Made by a program: the position numbers and the translations under genes. Positions 26,913 through 36,494 of a DNA stretch of 48,775 nucleotides are shown piece by piece. Source of the stretch: Candidatus Hydrogenedentota bacterium (GTDB lineage Bacteria > Hydrogenedentota > Hydrogenedentia > Hydrogenedentales > JAEUWI01); the NCBI GenBank assembly GCA_016791475.1, contig JAEUWI010000031.1, positions 1-48,775 on the forward strand, in the 5' to 3' direction. The notes under the pieces were generated by a model. The model worked only from the letters and a program-made list of their open reading frames with translations, was not told the origin of the DNA and ran no database searches. The stretch's first letter is position 1, and every line of letters starts with the position of its first letter.

Positions 26913-28406
26913 ATGTCCAGCCGAGTGCTTCAGAATCACGGCCCCTTCCTGCTCCTCCTGCTCACGGTCACCACCCTGCGCTTCGGGCTCATGGCGACGC
27001 TGGAATTGAATGAAGACGAAGCCTACTATTGGGAGTGGTCTCGCAACCTGGCCCTTTCCTATTACGATCAGGGGCCGGGCGTGGCCCTGGCCACGGTCCT
27101 CGGAACCTCGCTGTTGGGTCATACGGAGTTCGGCGTCCGTTTCGCATCCTTTCTGATCGGTATCGTAACCCTGTGCCTGGGATACGGGTTGACCGCTCGC
27201 GTGAGCCACGCTCCCAGGGCGGCCTTCTTCGCCGCACTGCTCCTCGCCTTTGTACCGATCCATTTCATCACCGGTCTGCTCATGCTGCACGACACGGTCA
27301 TGTACTTCGGGTGGGTCGGCTTCGTTTACGCCTTCTGCCGCCACCTCGAATCCCGCCAGTGCCGGTGGCTCTACATCTGCGGGGTCTTTCTCGGCCTGGG
27401 CGTGCTGGCCAAACACACCATGGTGCTTGTCGTGCCTCCCGTATTCATTCTCGCCGCCTTGCGAGGTGAAGAGCGCGCCCTGCTTCGTACGCGGCACTTC
27501 TGGCTGGCCTCCGCACTGGCCGCCGCCATCGCCCTGCCCATCGTAGTCTGGAACGTGCAACACGATTGGGCCGGGCTGCGGGCGATTCTCCACCTGCCAT
27601 CCGCCAACGATCACGGCCGGCCCTTCTACCAAACCCTCGGGGATTTTATCGGCGGCCAGCTACTGGTCCTCAATCCCTTTATCGCCATCTCCGTGGCCGC
27701 GACGGTCTGGCGCGGGCTCCGCGGTAGACGGGACGACGCGCGTATCCTTTTTCTGGCCCTGAGCACCCTCTTCATGTTTGGCTTCTTTTTCATCATGAGC
27801 TTTGGAAAGATGGTACAAGCCAACTGGCCACTTTGCGGTTACTTCGGTGGCCTGCTGCTGCTCGGCATTGACCTGGCAAAGCGGTGGGAGGGGGGGCGCC
27901 GGCGTCTGGCCCGGGCCTGCATCGTGTCGACGGCGATCATGCTCATCCCCGTAGTCTTTCCGTCCTCGATTGCTTTCCCGGCGAAACGGTTGGGAATCTC
28001 ATTGCATCCCGGCGCGATCATGACCAATCGGCTCTACGGCGGCCGAGAAATTGCCGCGAAACTCGACCTCGTGCGGCGGCGGCATCCCGGCATACAGGTC
28101 TGTGGGAATCGCTATCAGGAGACGGCGCTGATGGCCTTTTACCTGCCCGATCAGCCCCGAACCTTCAGCCTCAATGTGGACGCGCGTCCGAATCAGTATG
28201 ACTTCTGGACGCCTCCCGAACGTCACCTCGGGGAAGATTTCATTCTGGTGTGTTTGACCCATGACGAGCCCCCTGCGGGTATCACAGGCCTCTTCCAGTC
28301 CTGGCAGGCGCTGCCGCCGGGCGTTGTGGAGAACCAGGGCACCATCGCCAAAGAGTATCGCTTCGTACTCCTGCGGAATTTCCAGGGACGCACGAAGCCT
28401 TCCTGA
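26913..28406 (+). CDS. GT39/ArnT-like membrane glycosyltransferase
   Basis: The 497-residue protein has about ten hydrophobic segments and a C-terminal soluble domain (about residues 370-497). The first loop contains LNEDEAYYWEWS, the acidic motif of polyprenol-dependent GT-C glycosyltransferases such as ArnT/PMT relatives, with the catalytic Asp/Glu pair, and the next periplasmic region has the YYDQGPG segment. It probably moves a sugar from a lipid carrier to an envelope lipid or protein. It starts only 18 bases after the terminator of the sialidase gene, so it likely has its own promoter in or near that hairpin; none is obvious. Confidence 0.9.
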   Translation: MSSRVLQNHGPFLLLLLTVTTLRFGLMATLELNEDEAYYWEWSRNLALSYYDQGPGVALATVLGTSLLGHTEFGVRFASFLIGIVTLCLGYGLTARVSHAPRAAFFAALLLAFVPIHFITGLLMLHDTVMYFGWVGFVYAFCRHLESRQCRWLYICGVFLGLGVLAKHTMVLVVPPVFILAALRGEERALLRTRHFWLASALAAAIALPIVVWNVQHDWAGLRAILHLPSANDHGRPFYQTLGDFIGGQLLVLNPFIAISVAATVWRGLRGRRDDARILFLALSTLFMFGFFFIMSFGKMVQANWPLCGYFGGLLLLGIDLAKRWEGGRRRLARACIVSTAIMLIPVVFPSSIAFPAKRLGISLHPGAIMTNRLYGGREIAAKLDLVRRRHPGIQVCGNRYQETALMAFYLPDQPRTFSLNVDARPNQYDFWTPPERHLGEDFILVCLTHDEPPAGITGLFQSWQALPPGVVENQGTIAKEYRFVLLRNFQGRTKPS

Positions 28407-28778
28407 CGGGAATTGCGGAGCCAGCAGATCAATTAAGGCGGGTTGGCGTGGGGGAGGGACGCGCATTTCTTGGGGGCTGGGGGTCTTGTGGCCGTCGAGA
28501 ATTTCGGGCGGTTTCCCGCCCATGAAGGCCCCGAGGGGGGCGTTCCACTGGACCGGGATTTATCCGGATCTTCCTGTGCCATATAAAGTTATCTCACGTT
28601 GTGCCGATAGACCAAGTGGTTGGATTGGATTCGGCGGAGGGCCAGGTAAGCGCGCATGCGGGCGTGGTTACGATTATTTTCTCTTGACAAGAGCCCTCCT
28701 CAGGCATAATGCTGAATTTGAGTCGTTTTCCGATCTGTTGTACGGAGACTCTTCTCATTCTCACGTGAAGGGCTGTTC
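28407..28778. other. Intergenic leader region upstream of the orphan sensor
   Basis: No gene is supported in this 372-base stretch. It has a small hairpin (GGGCGG with its complement, about 28505-28520) and, near the 3' end, TTGACA (28684-28689) with CATAAT (28705-28710). The 15-base spacing is short for a standard promoter, so this is only a candidate promoter for the gene at 28779. Confidence 0.45.
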
Positions 28779-31199
28779 ATGAAGCGCACGGGTACCCTGA
28801 CTGTTCCCTACACCTTTTGCCTGTTTTGCGGGGTAATCGGCCTTGTCCTGTTGATGACGGGCACGTTTGCGTGGCAGGCGTGGCGGGACATTCGCGAAGC
28901 CGAGCCCGATCTGGCCACGCGCGCGCTCCACGCCGCCATCGCTCCCGTCACCCAGGCCCTCGCTCAGCACTTCGATGAGCCCGTTCAACAACTTGGTCTG
29001 ATCCGCCAGTGGTCGAAAAGCGGACTCATCCCTGAGTCCAGTCCAGCCCAGTGGCCTTCCCTGCTGATTCCCGCCCTTACCGCAACGAATGGCCTGAATG
29101 CCATTTATCTGGTACGCGAGAATGGCGCCGCATGTGAAGTCGTCCGCACAGCGGCGGGTTGGACAGGGCGTGCGGCGGACCCTGGCAATCTCGACGCCGC
29201 ATTGACGGGGATGGCCTGGGACCCCGAGGGACAGCGCGTTTCCGATGGGGAGCGTGGAGAGGCCCTGGCCGACTTTCGCCGGGCGGACTGGTATCAACAG
29301 GCAATGGCGATGCGAGACGAAGGGGCGACGTCCTCTTTGGCGGCGGAACTCGGGGCCACGTCGATGACACTTGCCGCCCCGTTGATTTTTCCCGGTGGCC
29401 ATCGCGGATGCGTAGCGCTGGATTTGGACACCACCTTCCTCGCAGGCGCGACCGGCAGTGTGGGGAGTGCCTTCGAATTGACCATAGACCCGGGGGGGAC
29501 GCGTCTGGGCCAAATTCAGGATGAACAGGTCCTTGCGCTGCTTCAGGAACGGGCGGTGCCGGGAGCCAGCAGTCCGGCGCTCACGCAGCTTTTTCCCTTT
29601 CAGGCAAGGGAGGCCTCCTACTGGTACGCGGCCCGATCCTACGCCCTGGATGAGTCCCAGGTATGGTGGGTAATCGCCCGGGTGGAACCATCGGCACTGC
29701 CCCTTCCCACCTTGCCCGTGTTCGCGTATGTGCTCTGGGCGCTCGCGGCGGGAGTCGCGGGTGCGATTCCGCTGGCGCTCGCTTTCGGGCGTCACATCAC
29801 CCGACCGCTGCGCCAGGTGGCGGCGCGGGCGCGGGGCATTCATGTGATCGATGAACACTACCTTCCCTGGCCCCGCTCCCGTTTCACGGAGGTTAACGTC
29901 CTCACCTCCGCGCTCGAAGAGATCTACGATGCGGCGGTTGAGCACCTGGACTATCACGACGCGCCTCTGGTGGCCTGGGCGGAACCGGAATTGTCCGCCG
30001 AGGACGGTATGATCGACGCGGACGCCGTCCGCCACGTTTTCCAGTTTCCCCGGGGCAACGTTGCACCGGTATCGCCCCTCCAGCCCGATGGCGCCGTCAT
30101 CGATGTGACCGGCGATATCGAACGGGTCGCGCTGCCCGAAGCCATTCCCGCCGCCCAGCTTCAGGTGCTGCACGGCACGCGGAAGGAGCTTCGCCGGCTT
30201 CAGAGCCAGCTTGCCGGCGCAAGCGAAGAGCTACGCACGGCCGACAACCACCACCAGCAGGATCGGGCCCGTATCAAGCGGCAGCGAAATTGCCTCCGCA
30301 GTCTGGAGCACCTGCTGCTTGCGGAAGGAGCCGCCTCACCCGCCATGCTGGCCCAGGTACAGGAGGTCCTGGGGGCGACACGGATCTCGCTCTGGACCGC
30401 GGGGCGCGAAGCCGCGCATTTCCACCTGACGGCCTCCCGTGGCGGTTCCCGGGGCGGCGCACCGGCGCTCGTGGCCTCTTTCAACCTCATGGCCCTGCTT
30501 CAGTCGGAAAGCCTCGTTGCGGTGCAGGACCCCGCCCGTGATCCGCGCCTGGCGCCGCTTTCCTCCCATCCCGGCTTCCGGTCGTCGGACGGGCCACGGT
30601 TGCTTGTGCCGATCCGGCTCGCGGGCAAGCTGCTCGCATTTCTGGTCGCGGAGCGCCCCGCCTCCCACGGACGCTGGAAAGTCGACGAAGAGCTCTTTGC
30701 CCTGGGCGTCGCGAACGCGTGCGCCGGGGTTCTCTGGCACCAGATGCGCAATCGTACGGCGGCCGCGTCTCCCGCCTTCGCCGCCCAGATCGTTGTACAG
30801 GGCCAGGGCCCCCGCAGGGAGAACGGCAAGGCCCGAAAAAATGGCGCCGCCCATCGTTCCACGTCTTCGGCCGCCGTGCTGTACTGGGCGATTGATCGCG
30901 CGGGGTGTATCAAGTCTCTGGATGGCGACGTGGAAGGCCTCTATGGCCGCAGCCGGGATCAGTTGATTGGACAGCCCATCACATTCCTGAGCGGTCGGCC
31001 CCAGGGGCAGCGGGACATGGAGCGCCTCGCCGCACTGCTTGCGGGCCAGCGCTGCGGCGGCTATGAGACCTGCCACGTCGCGGCCGACGGGACGGCGATC
31101 CAGTTGGCGGTTCACGCAAAGGTGTGGCGGGATGCGGGCGATCGCATTGTGGGCGCGCGGGGCACCCTGACGCCCGTATCCGCGGCGGTGAGCGGCTGA
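28779..31199 (+). CDS. Large membrane sensor protein without output domain
   Basis: This 806-residue protein starts after AAGGG at 8 bases. It has two membrane helices (about 12-32 and 312-336) enclosing a periplasmic sensor domain of about 280 residues (Cache-like by size). A HAMP-like segment follows (about 337-390, HITRPLRQVAARARGI), then a coiled coil (about 455-500), a GAF-like domain (about 505-640) and a C-terminal PAS domain (about 685-800). I see no kinase, GGDEF, EAL, phosphatase or methyl-accepting domain. It probably signals by contacting another protein. Confidence 0.8.
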   Translation: MKRTGTLTVPYTFCLFCGVIGLVLLMTGTFAWQAWRDIREAEPDLATRALHAAIAPVTQALAQHFDEPVQQLGLIRQWSKSGLIPESSPAQWPSLLIPALTATNGLNAIYLVRENGAACEVVRTAAGWTGRAADPGNLDAALTGMAWDPEGQRVSDGERGEALADFRRADWYQQAMAMRDEGATSSLAAELGATSMTLAAPLIFPGGHRGCVALDLDTTFLAGATGSVGSAFELTIDPGGTRLGQIQDEQVLALLQERAVPGASSPALTQLFPFQAREASYWYAARSYALDESQVWWVIARVEPSALPLPTLPVFAYVLWALAAGVAGAIPLALAFGRHITRPLRQVAARARGIHVIDEHYLPWPRSRFTEVNVLTSALEEIYDAAVEHLDYHDAPLVAWAEPELSAEDGMIDADAVRHVFQFPRGNVAPVSPLQPDGAVIDVTGDIERVALPEAIPAAQLQVLHGTRKELRRLQSQLAGASEELRTADNHHQQDRARIKRQRNCLRSLEHLLLAEGAASPAMLAQVQEVLGATRISLWTAGREAAHFHLTASRGGSRGGAPALVASFNLMALLQSESLVAVQDPARDPRLAPLSSHPGFRSSDGPRLLVPIRLAGKLLAFLVAERPASHGRWKVDEELFALGVANACAGVLWHQMRNRTAAASPAFAAQIVVQGQGPRRENGKARKNGAAHRSTSSAAVLYWAIDRAGCIKSLDGDVEGLYGRSRDQLIGQPITFLSGRPQGQRDMERLAALLAGQRCGGYETCHVAADGTAIQLAVHAKVWRDAGDRIVGARGTLTPVSAAVSG

Positions 31200-31247
31200 T
31201 ACCCCCGCGCCTCTCCGGGGGCCGGCTTTCATGGGGTGTGGGTAATA

Positions 31248-31256
31248 TGCTATAAC
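31248..31256 (+). promoter_or_regulatory. Extended -10 element TGCTATAAC
   Basis: TG-C-TATAAC lies 104 bases upstream of the start of the propeller-barrel gene at 31361. It fits the motif family with a final C instead of T. Confidence 0.4.
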
Positions 31257-31360
31257 CGCTGGACCTCACGTCACACGGGCCAGGCGCCGCCGCCCTCCAT
31301 TCGGGCTGAAAACGTGCTCCACGCGCCCTCCCCGCAAAACAGAATAGGAGTTGTTTCCCG

Positions 31361-33586
31361 ATGACCTCAAGAATGTTTCCCGCCCTCGTCCGCGCCCTCG
31401 GGCTGAGCGCGCTCCTGATCGGCCCCCCGGCGATGGCGGACTCCCCGCCGGTCAAGGTGGGCAAGTTCGGCCAGGAAGTCGCCCAGAAATTCACCACGGA
31501 GCAAGGACTTCCCTCGAATGACGTCCTCCGGCTGGACGTGGTGGACGGTGCGATTGTGGCGGTGACCGCCGCCGGAAGCGCGCGCTTCAACGGCGCCACC
31601 TGGCAGGTGGAAGCGGCCCCGGCGGAAAACGCCATCAGCGACCTCCTGGTCCGGGAAGGCCACTGCGTAGTGGCATCGGACAAGGGCCTGTTTTGTCGCC
31701 CCGAAAACAGTCCGGAAATTCAGCTTGGCGATGCGCCGGTGCGGCAATTGGCCCTCTCCCCGGAGGGGAGCGTGGTGGCCGCGACGGCCGCCGGACTGGT
31801 GCGCGAAGAGAACGGCGCCCTGGTGCCCTTCGAGGTGAAAGATACGCTCGGCAGGACCTGGGCGACCCACGACGTACGGGGCGTGGCCTATGATCCCCAG
31901 GGCCGGCTCTGGGTGGCGACCCTGGCCGGCGTGGCCTGTCTGAACGGCGCGGAGTGGAGCTTCTATACCGGCGCCGAAGGTCTGCCCTACAATGACTTCA
32001 CCGCCGTCGCCGCTTCGGCCAACGGCGAGGTCTGGTTTGCCACCCATATCGGCGCGGTGCGCTTCGACGGTGAAACCTGGTCGTATCGCCAGGGCCTGCG
32101 CTGGCTGCCCGATGACGACGTGCGCGATGTCGCCGTGGACGCCGAAGGTACCGCCTGGTTTGCCACCGCCAAAGGCGTGGGCGCGATCCGACGGGTCCCC
32201 ATGACCCTCGCGGAGAAAGCCGATTTTTACGAAGAGCAGATGGAGAAGTTCATCCGCCGCACACCCTTCGGCTATGTCTCCGAGGTGAGCACCGGCGCCC
32301 CGGGGGACACCAGCGTCATCAACTACAGCGACAGCGACAACGACGGTCTCTGGACCAGCATGTACGGCGCGGGCGAGTGCTTCGCCTACGGCGCGACCAA
32401 AGATCCCAAGGCGAAAGATCGCGCGACCCGCGCCTTTGAAGCCCTGCGCTTCCTCCAGAAGGTGACCCAGACCGGCGATATCCGCCCGCCCAAGGGTTAT
32501 GTGGCCCGCACGATTCTTTCCACCGAACTGCCCGACCCGAATATCGGCCGGGTTGAGAAGGACCGCGAAGAGAAGGCCAACAGCGACTCCGCCTGGAAGG
32601 TCTACGAGCCCCGTTGGCCCAAGAGCGGCGACGGCAAGTGGTACTGGAAGAGCGACACGAGCTCCGACGAGCTTGACGGGCACTTTTTCTTCTACCCCCT
32701 CTACTATGATCTTGTGGCGGAAACCCCCGAAGAGAAAGAGCGCGTGAAGGAAGTGGTGCGCGACCTGATCGACCATATCATCGACCATAACTACACCCTG
32801 ACCGATCACGATGGCCTGCCCACCCGCTGGTCGGTCTATGGCCCCGACGCCCTCAATCACGACTGGGTGTGGTGGTCCGAGCGCGGCTTGAAGTCCCTGA
32901 GCATGCTTTCCTACCTCACTGTGGCCGAGCACATGCTGGGCGATCAGAAATATACCGACCACATCAACAAGCTTATGGCCGATCACGCCTACGACACCAA
33001 CGCCATGGTCGCGAAGATTCAGCGCGGTGTCGGTTCCGGCAATCAGTCGGACGACGAAATGGCCGTCATGAGCTATTACAACCTGGTGAAGTATACGAAG
33101 AATGAAGAGTTGAAGCACGATATGCTTTACTCATTCTACTCCTACTACCTGCTCGAAGCGCCGGAGATGAACCCCTTCTTCAACTTTGCCTATGCCGCCT
33201 ACGGCCAGGACGTCAAGTACCGCAATCCCTTCGGCCACCATACCATCGGCCCCTGGGACGGCTGGCTCATGGACAGTGTGGACACGCTGCTGGACTTCCC
33301 GCTGGACCGTTTTGACTGGGCCCAGAAGAACAGCCACCGCATCGACATCGTGAAGCTTACCCGCCAGGCCGCCTTTGAGCCGGCGGAGAAGTTTCGTCCG
33401 ATTCGCCGCGGCCTTCGCACCAACGGCAAAGTGCTTTCCGTGTCGGAACGTCACTTCAACCACTGGAACACCGATCCCTTTGCCCTGGATTACGGCGGCA
33501 ATGGTACCGGCCTGGCCAGCGGCACGGTGTACCTGCTGCCCTACTACATGGGCCTGTACCACGGGTTCATTCAAGAAACAGAATAG
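31361..33586 (+). CDS. Secreted beta-propeller / helical-barrel fusion protein
   Basis: The 741-residue protein has a signal peptide (about 1-26), then repeats of a two-component-regulator-propeller type (about 35-290; recurring LWVATLAGVACLNG- and VWFATHIGAVRFDG-like blades), then a long helical domain (about 295-741) rich in aromatic residues that resembles alpha/alpha-barrel glycan-active proteins. Propellers of this type normally sit in sensor kinases, so their fusion to a secreted barrel is odd. Candidate acid/base residues in the barrel cannot be assigned. AGGAG lies 10 bases before the ATG; a terminator follows at 33666. Confidence 0.8.
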   Translation: MTSRMFPALVRALGLSALLIGPPAMADSPPVKVGKFGQEVAQKFTTEQGLPSNDVLRLDVVDGAIVAVTAAGSARFNGATWQVEAAPAENAISDLLVREGHCVVASDKGLFCRPENSPEIQLGDAPVRQLALSPEGSVVAATAAGLVREENGALVPFEVKDTLGRTWATHDVRGVAYDPQGRLWVATLAGVACLNGAEWSFYTGAEGLPYNDFTAVAASANGEVWFATHIGAVRFDGETWSYRQGLRWLPDDDVRDVAVDAEGTAWFATAKGVGAIRRVPMTLAEKADFYEEQMEKFIRRTPFGYVSEVSTGAPGDTSVINYSDSDNDGLWTSMYGAGECFAYGATKDPKAKDRATRAFEALRFLQKVTQTGDIRPPKGYVARTILSTELPDPNIGRVEKDREEKANSDSAWKVYEPRWPKSGDGKWYWKSDTSSDELDGHFFFYPLYYDLVAETPEEKERVKEVVRDLIDHIIDHNYTLTDHDGLPTRWSVYGPDALNHDWVWWSERGLKSLSMLSYLTVAEHMLGDQKYTDHINKLMADHAYDTNAMVAKIQRGVGSGNQSDDEMAVMSYYNLVKYTKNEELKHDMLYSFYSYYLLEAPEMNPFFNFAYAAYGQDVKYRNPFGHHTIGPWDGWLMDSVDTLLDFPLDRFDWAQKNSHRIDIVKLTRQAAFEPAEKFRPIRRGLRTNGKVLSVSERHFNHWNTDPFALDYGGNGTGLASGTVYLLPYYMGLYHGFIQETE

Positions 33587-33665
33587 GGAATCGCATCCGT
33601 CCGGCCCGCGACGACACGGTTGATACCACATCGTTGGGCCAGGGGGAGTTGAATGGAACGATTTT

Positions 33666-33700
33666 GTCGCGAGTCTGCCCTGTGCAGACTCGCGACTTTC
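33666..33700 (+). terminator. Terminator after the propeller-barrel gene
   Basis: GTCGCGAGTCTG (33666-33677) pairs perfectly with CAGACTCGCGAC (33685-33696) around a 7-base loop and is followed by TTTCC. It lies 80 bases past the stop. Confidence 0.65.
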
Positions 33701-33849
33701 CTATTGGGTACCGCCTTCGATGCCGGCAACCACGTGATTGCGTGTGTTCGGTGCATGATTCGGCACGAGCAGGCCATCGCAAAGGGCGGATTGCGTTCGA
33801 TGAAGTCGGCGTGGCGCTGCCACCTGCTTCGGGCGCGGTCGGGTTAGTC

Positions 33850-34043
33850 CTCAGGTAGGTCTGTTTCTTTCTGAGAGAGTCACCCTTGAGGGAGAGTCTT
33901 TGGGCGTTGCGCGCCAGTCTGTCGAGGATGACATCGCCCACGGTGGGGGCGTCAAAGTTGTCGGTGTGGGGCACGCGCCTGGTCAGGAGATTGTCGCCAT
34001 TGTGCCGAAGGTCCGCCGCAGGAGGATCGGTCTCGACGGGCAA
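33850..34043 (-). pseudogene. Remnant of IS21-family helper ATPase IstB (C-terminus)
   Basis: On the minus strand the translation contains PTVGDVILDRLARNAQRL followed by SLKGDSLRKK, which matches the typical C-terminal end of IstB, the ATPase of IS21 elements. About 45 upstream residues still align loosely, but the AAA+ core (Walker motifs) and the IstA transposase are gone. The minus-strand DNA after it (towards 33725) has the spaced GGTGGC / CCGAAT / CACCGAA words often seen at the 3' end of such elements. It is a truncated insertion-sequence relic. Confidence 0.6.
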
Positions 34044-34317
34044 ATCCAGATCGTTGTCCGTCAGACCTTATTATAGGTGGCTGTCCCCTATTGTTCGTCC
34101 CTTATTTTGCGCGAATTGACAGGGGAATGGAGCGGGGGCTTTCCGGTCCCCGTGCGGTGCAACGCCGTTGTACGAAGAAAGAAGGGGAGCGGGAATGCCC
34201 CCTCTCCCTGTCTTCGCCAACCTTTGAAGTAATACAGCGGCGCTCTCAATGCGATTGCCCTGGCACGGTGCGGCGGCATCGTAACTGTCGTCTTATGTCA
34301 CTTTCATAGAAACTAAC

Positions 34318-34347
34318 TTGCACATTTAGGACATCAGACCATACAAT
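34318..34347 (+). promoter_or_regulatory. Sigma-70-like promoter of the second hybrid kinase
   Basis: TTGCAC (34318-34323) and TACAAT (34342-34347) are separated by 18 bases. The -10 box ends 114 bases before the GTG at 34462. Confidence 0.5.
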
Positions 34348-34461
34348 AACGGTGGATCTAAGCGACGGCAAAGAATTTCAATGCCCTTACACCGCCGCAA
34401 TACCTTCCCGTGAAGGAACGGGCGCGCAGGGCCGCGGCGGCACAGCCAGAATGGAGCGGCG

Positions 34462-36489
34462 GTGGAAATGAACACTATCAGCACTTTGCTCGTCAACGAC
34501 AATCTCGACGAGTCGGAACGTGTCCTCAGCGCCCTTGGGTCCATATCGGAGCGTGCCTTTGGGATCCTTCGCGCGCAGAACTTGCGCGAAGCACGTTACG
34601 CAATGCGGCGCCAATCCTTTGACCTGATTCTGCTTAACTTGTCTCTGGCGGACAGTCATGGCCACGACACGCTCGTCGCGGTTCGCGCGTGCGTACCCGA
34701 GACCCCGCTCATCGTCCTGACGCCGCATATCGACCCCGAACTCAGCGCCGCATCGATTCAGCATGGCGCGGTGAATTGCCTGGTCCACCGTGAGCAGGAG
34801 CCGGGTTCTCTGGCTCGGTCAATTCGTATGGCGCTGAACACCGCGGGATTTCAGTCCGTTGACGACACCGATGTCGCTTTGCGCGATCGGTTTATCGACG
34901 GCGGTAACGCGGCGGGTGATACTCCCGATGAAGAGGCCGCATTGCGCGGGCGGATGAAAGAGCGCGCGCTGTTTGCGGCGGCCGTCTCCAGCGCAAAGGA
35001 CCCGGTGATCATAACCGACCGTCACAGTGCGATACTCTATGTGAATCCGGCATTCGCTCGCGTCACCGGATTTACGGCGCGGGAGGTGCTCGGCCAGAAC
35101 CCCAGGATACTTCAAAGCGGGGAGCATGACCGGGCGTTTTACACGGAGATGTACCGCGTTGCCGCGGGAGACGGCTCCTGGAGCGGACACCTGATCAACC
35201 ACAAGAAAGACGGTGAGGTCTTTCATATGGACGCTACAATGACCTGCCTGCGGGACGAAGCCGGGGAGATCGAGTTTTATGTGATGGTATCCCGTGACGT
35301 TACGGACTTCACGGAGCTTCAGCGGCAACTCAATCAGAGCATGCGGTTGAAGGCCATCGGACAACTGGCGGGCGGCATTGCCCATGATTTCAACAATGTG
35401 CTCCAGGTCATCCTGTCCTATGCGAGCTTCATGTTGGACGAGACCGGATCCGAGGGGGATCAGCGACTGAATACGTACGCTCGAGGCATCTGTGACGCCG
35501 CCAGGCGCGCCTCCGATTTGACCCGCCAGTTGCTGGCCTTCGGTCGCCGTCAGCCCCTCCACACGGAAACGGTGGACATGAACCTTCTCGTAAAGAGCGC
35601 CACAACACTTGTGGAGCGCCTCATCGGCGAGAATATCATTCTGAAGCTGGCGCTCAATCCGGACATTCCTCCGATTCATGTGGACCCGGCGCAGATCGAG
35701 CAGATTGTGATGAATCTATGCGTGAATGCCCGCGACGCCATGCCCGACGGCGGCGAAATAGCCATCTCGACCACCCGGGTCGAACTTGGGCGCGATTTCT
35801 GCCGGCAGAACGCCTGGGCCAGTCCCGGCGACTACGTCCGTCTCGTCGTGCGCGATACGGGAAGCGGCATGCCGCCCCATGTGCTGGAACACATCTTCGA
35901 GCCCTTCTTCACCACGAAGGACGAATCAGCGGGGACCGGCATGGGCCTGGCCTCGGTTTATGGAATTGTGATGCAGCAGAAAGGCCTGGTACATTGCGAG
36001 TCCGCGCCAGGCAAGGGGACTGCCCTCTCCATCTACTTTCCCGCCGCGCGCGAAGAGAAGCGAAGAGGGCCCGGCAACCTGTCGGTCATGGACGACGCGG
36101 GTAAAGAGCAGAGGGCGCGCATACTCGTCGCGGAGGATGATCAACTCGTTGCCGCGCTGGCGCGAACCTTGCTCGAAGGCGCCGGGTATGAGGTGACCGT
36201 GGCGGCGGATGGTCAATCCGCGTTTCAGGAACTCAGGGTATCCACCGAGCCATACGCTCTTGTGCTCAGTGACGTCATCATGCCCCGGACCACCGGGGTT
36301 GAATTGATGGAACTCGTCATGAGCACCGGTGAAATCGCCCCCAAACCCAAATTTCTTCTTTGCAGTGGATACAGCCCCCAGGTACTGGAGAGGACCGGGG
36401 CCCTTCGTTCTTCCTTCGAGTTCCTCCAGAAACCCTATTCGCCCGCCGAACTCTTGATGCGGGTGCGGAAAATGTTGAGCAGCGGATAG
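34462..36489 (+). CDS. Hybrid sensor histidine kinase with degenerate N-terminal receiver
   Basis: This 675-residue cytoplasmic protein starts at GTG 34462 (GGAG 5 bases upstream) or ATG two codons later. Domains: receiver-like (6-125) where the phosphoacceptor position reads LILLNLSL, with Asn59 replacing Asp; PAS (about 170-285); HisKA with His308 in GGIAHDFNN; ATPase with N418, N422, DTGSGMPP and AGTGMGLASVYG; and a C-terminal receiver with acceptor Asp604 and Lys657. The first receiver therefore cannot be phosphorylated normally. The gene ends five bases from the convergent HD-GYP regulator gene, a plausible partner. Confidence 0.93.
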   Translation: MEMNTISTLLVNDNLDESERVLSALGSISERAFGILRAQNLREARYAMRRQSFDLILLNLSLADSHGHDTLVAVRACVPETPLIVLTPHIDPELSAASIQHGAVNCLVHREQEPGSLARSIRMALNTAGFQSVDDTDVALRDRFIDGGNAAGDTPDEEAALRGRMKERALFAAAVSSAKDPVIITDRHSAILYVNPAFARVTGFTAREVLGQNPRILQSGEHDRAFYTEMYRVAAGDGSWSGHLINHKKDGEVFHMDATMTCLRDEAGEIEFYVMVSRDVTDFTELQRQLNQSMRLKAIGQLAGGIAHDFNNVLQVILSYASFMLDETGSEGDQRLNTYARGICDAARRASDLTRQLLAFGRRQPLHTETVDMNLLVKSATTLVERLIGENIILKLALNPDIPPIHVDPAQIEQIVMNLCVNARDAMPDGGEIAISTTRVELGRDFCRQNAWASPGDYVRLVVRDTGSGMPPHVLEHIFEPFFTTKDESAGTGMGLASVYGIVMQQKGLVHCESAPGKGTALSIYFPAAREEKRRGPGNLSVMDDAGKEQRARILVAEDDQLVAALARTLLEGAGYEVTVAADGQSAFQELRVSTEPYALVLSDVIMPRTTGVELMELVMSTGEIAPKPKFLLCSGYSPQVLERTGALRSSFEFLQKPYSPAELLMRVRKMLSSG

Positions 36490-36494
36490 ACCCC

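Larger units (their letters stand above)
33587..34461. other. Intergenic region with terminator, IS21 remnant and promoter
   Basis: This 875-base stretch holds a terminator (33666-33700), the decayed end of an IS21-type element (about 33725-34060, see the pseudogene entry), about 250 bases in which I see nothing (34070-34310), and a promoter for the second hybrid kinase (34318-34347). Confidence 0.6.

Noticed and set aside
28684-28710. Confident promoter TTGACA with CATAAT
   Set aside because: The spacing is only 15 bases and the -10 is imperfect, so it is noted in the intergenic entry rather than called as a promoter.
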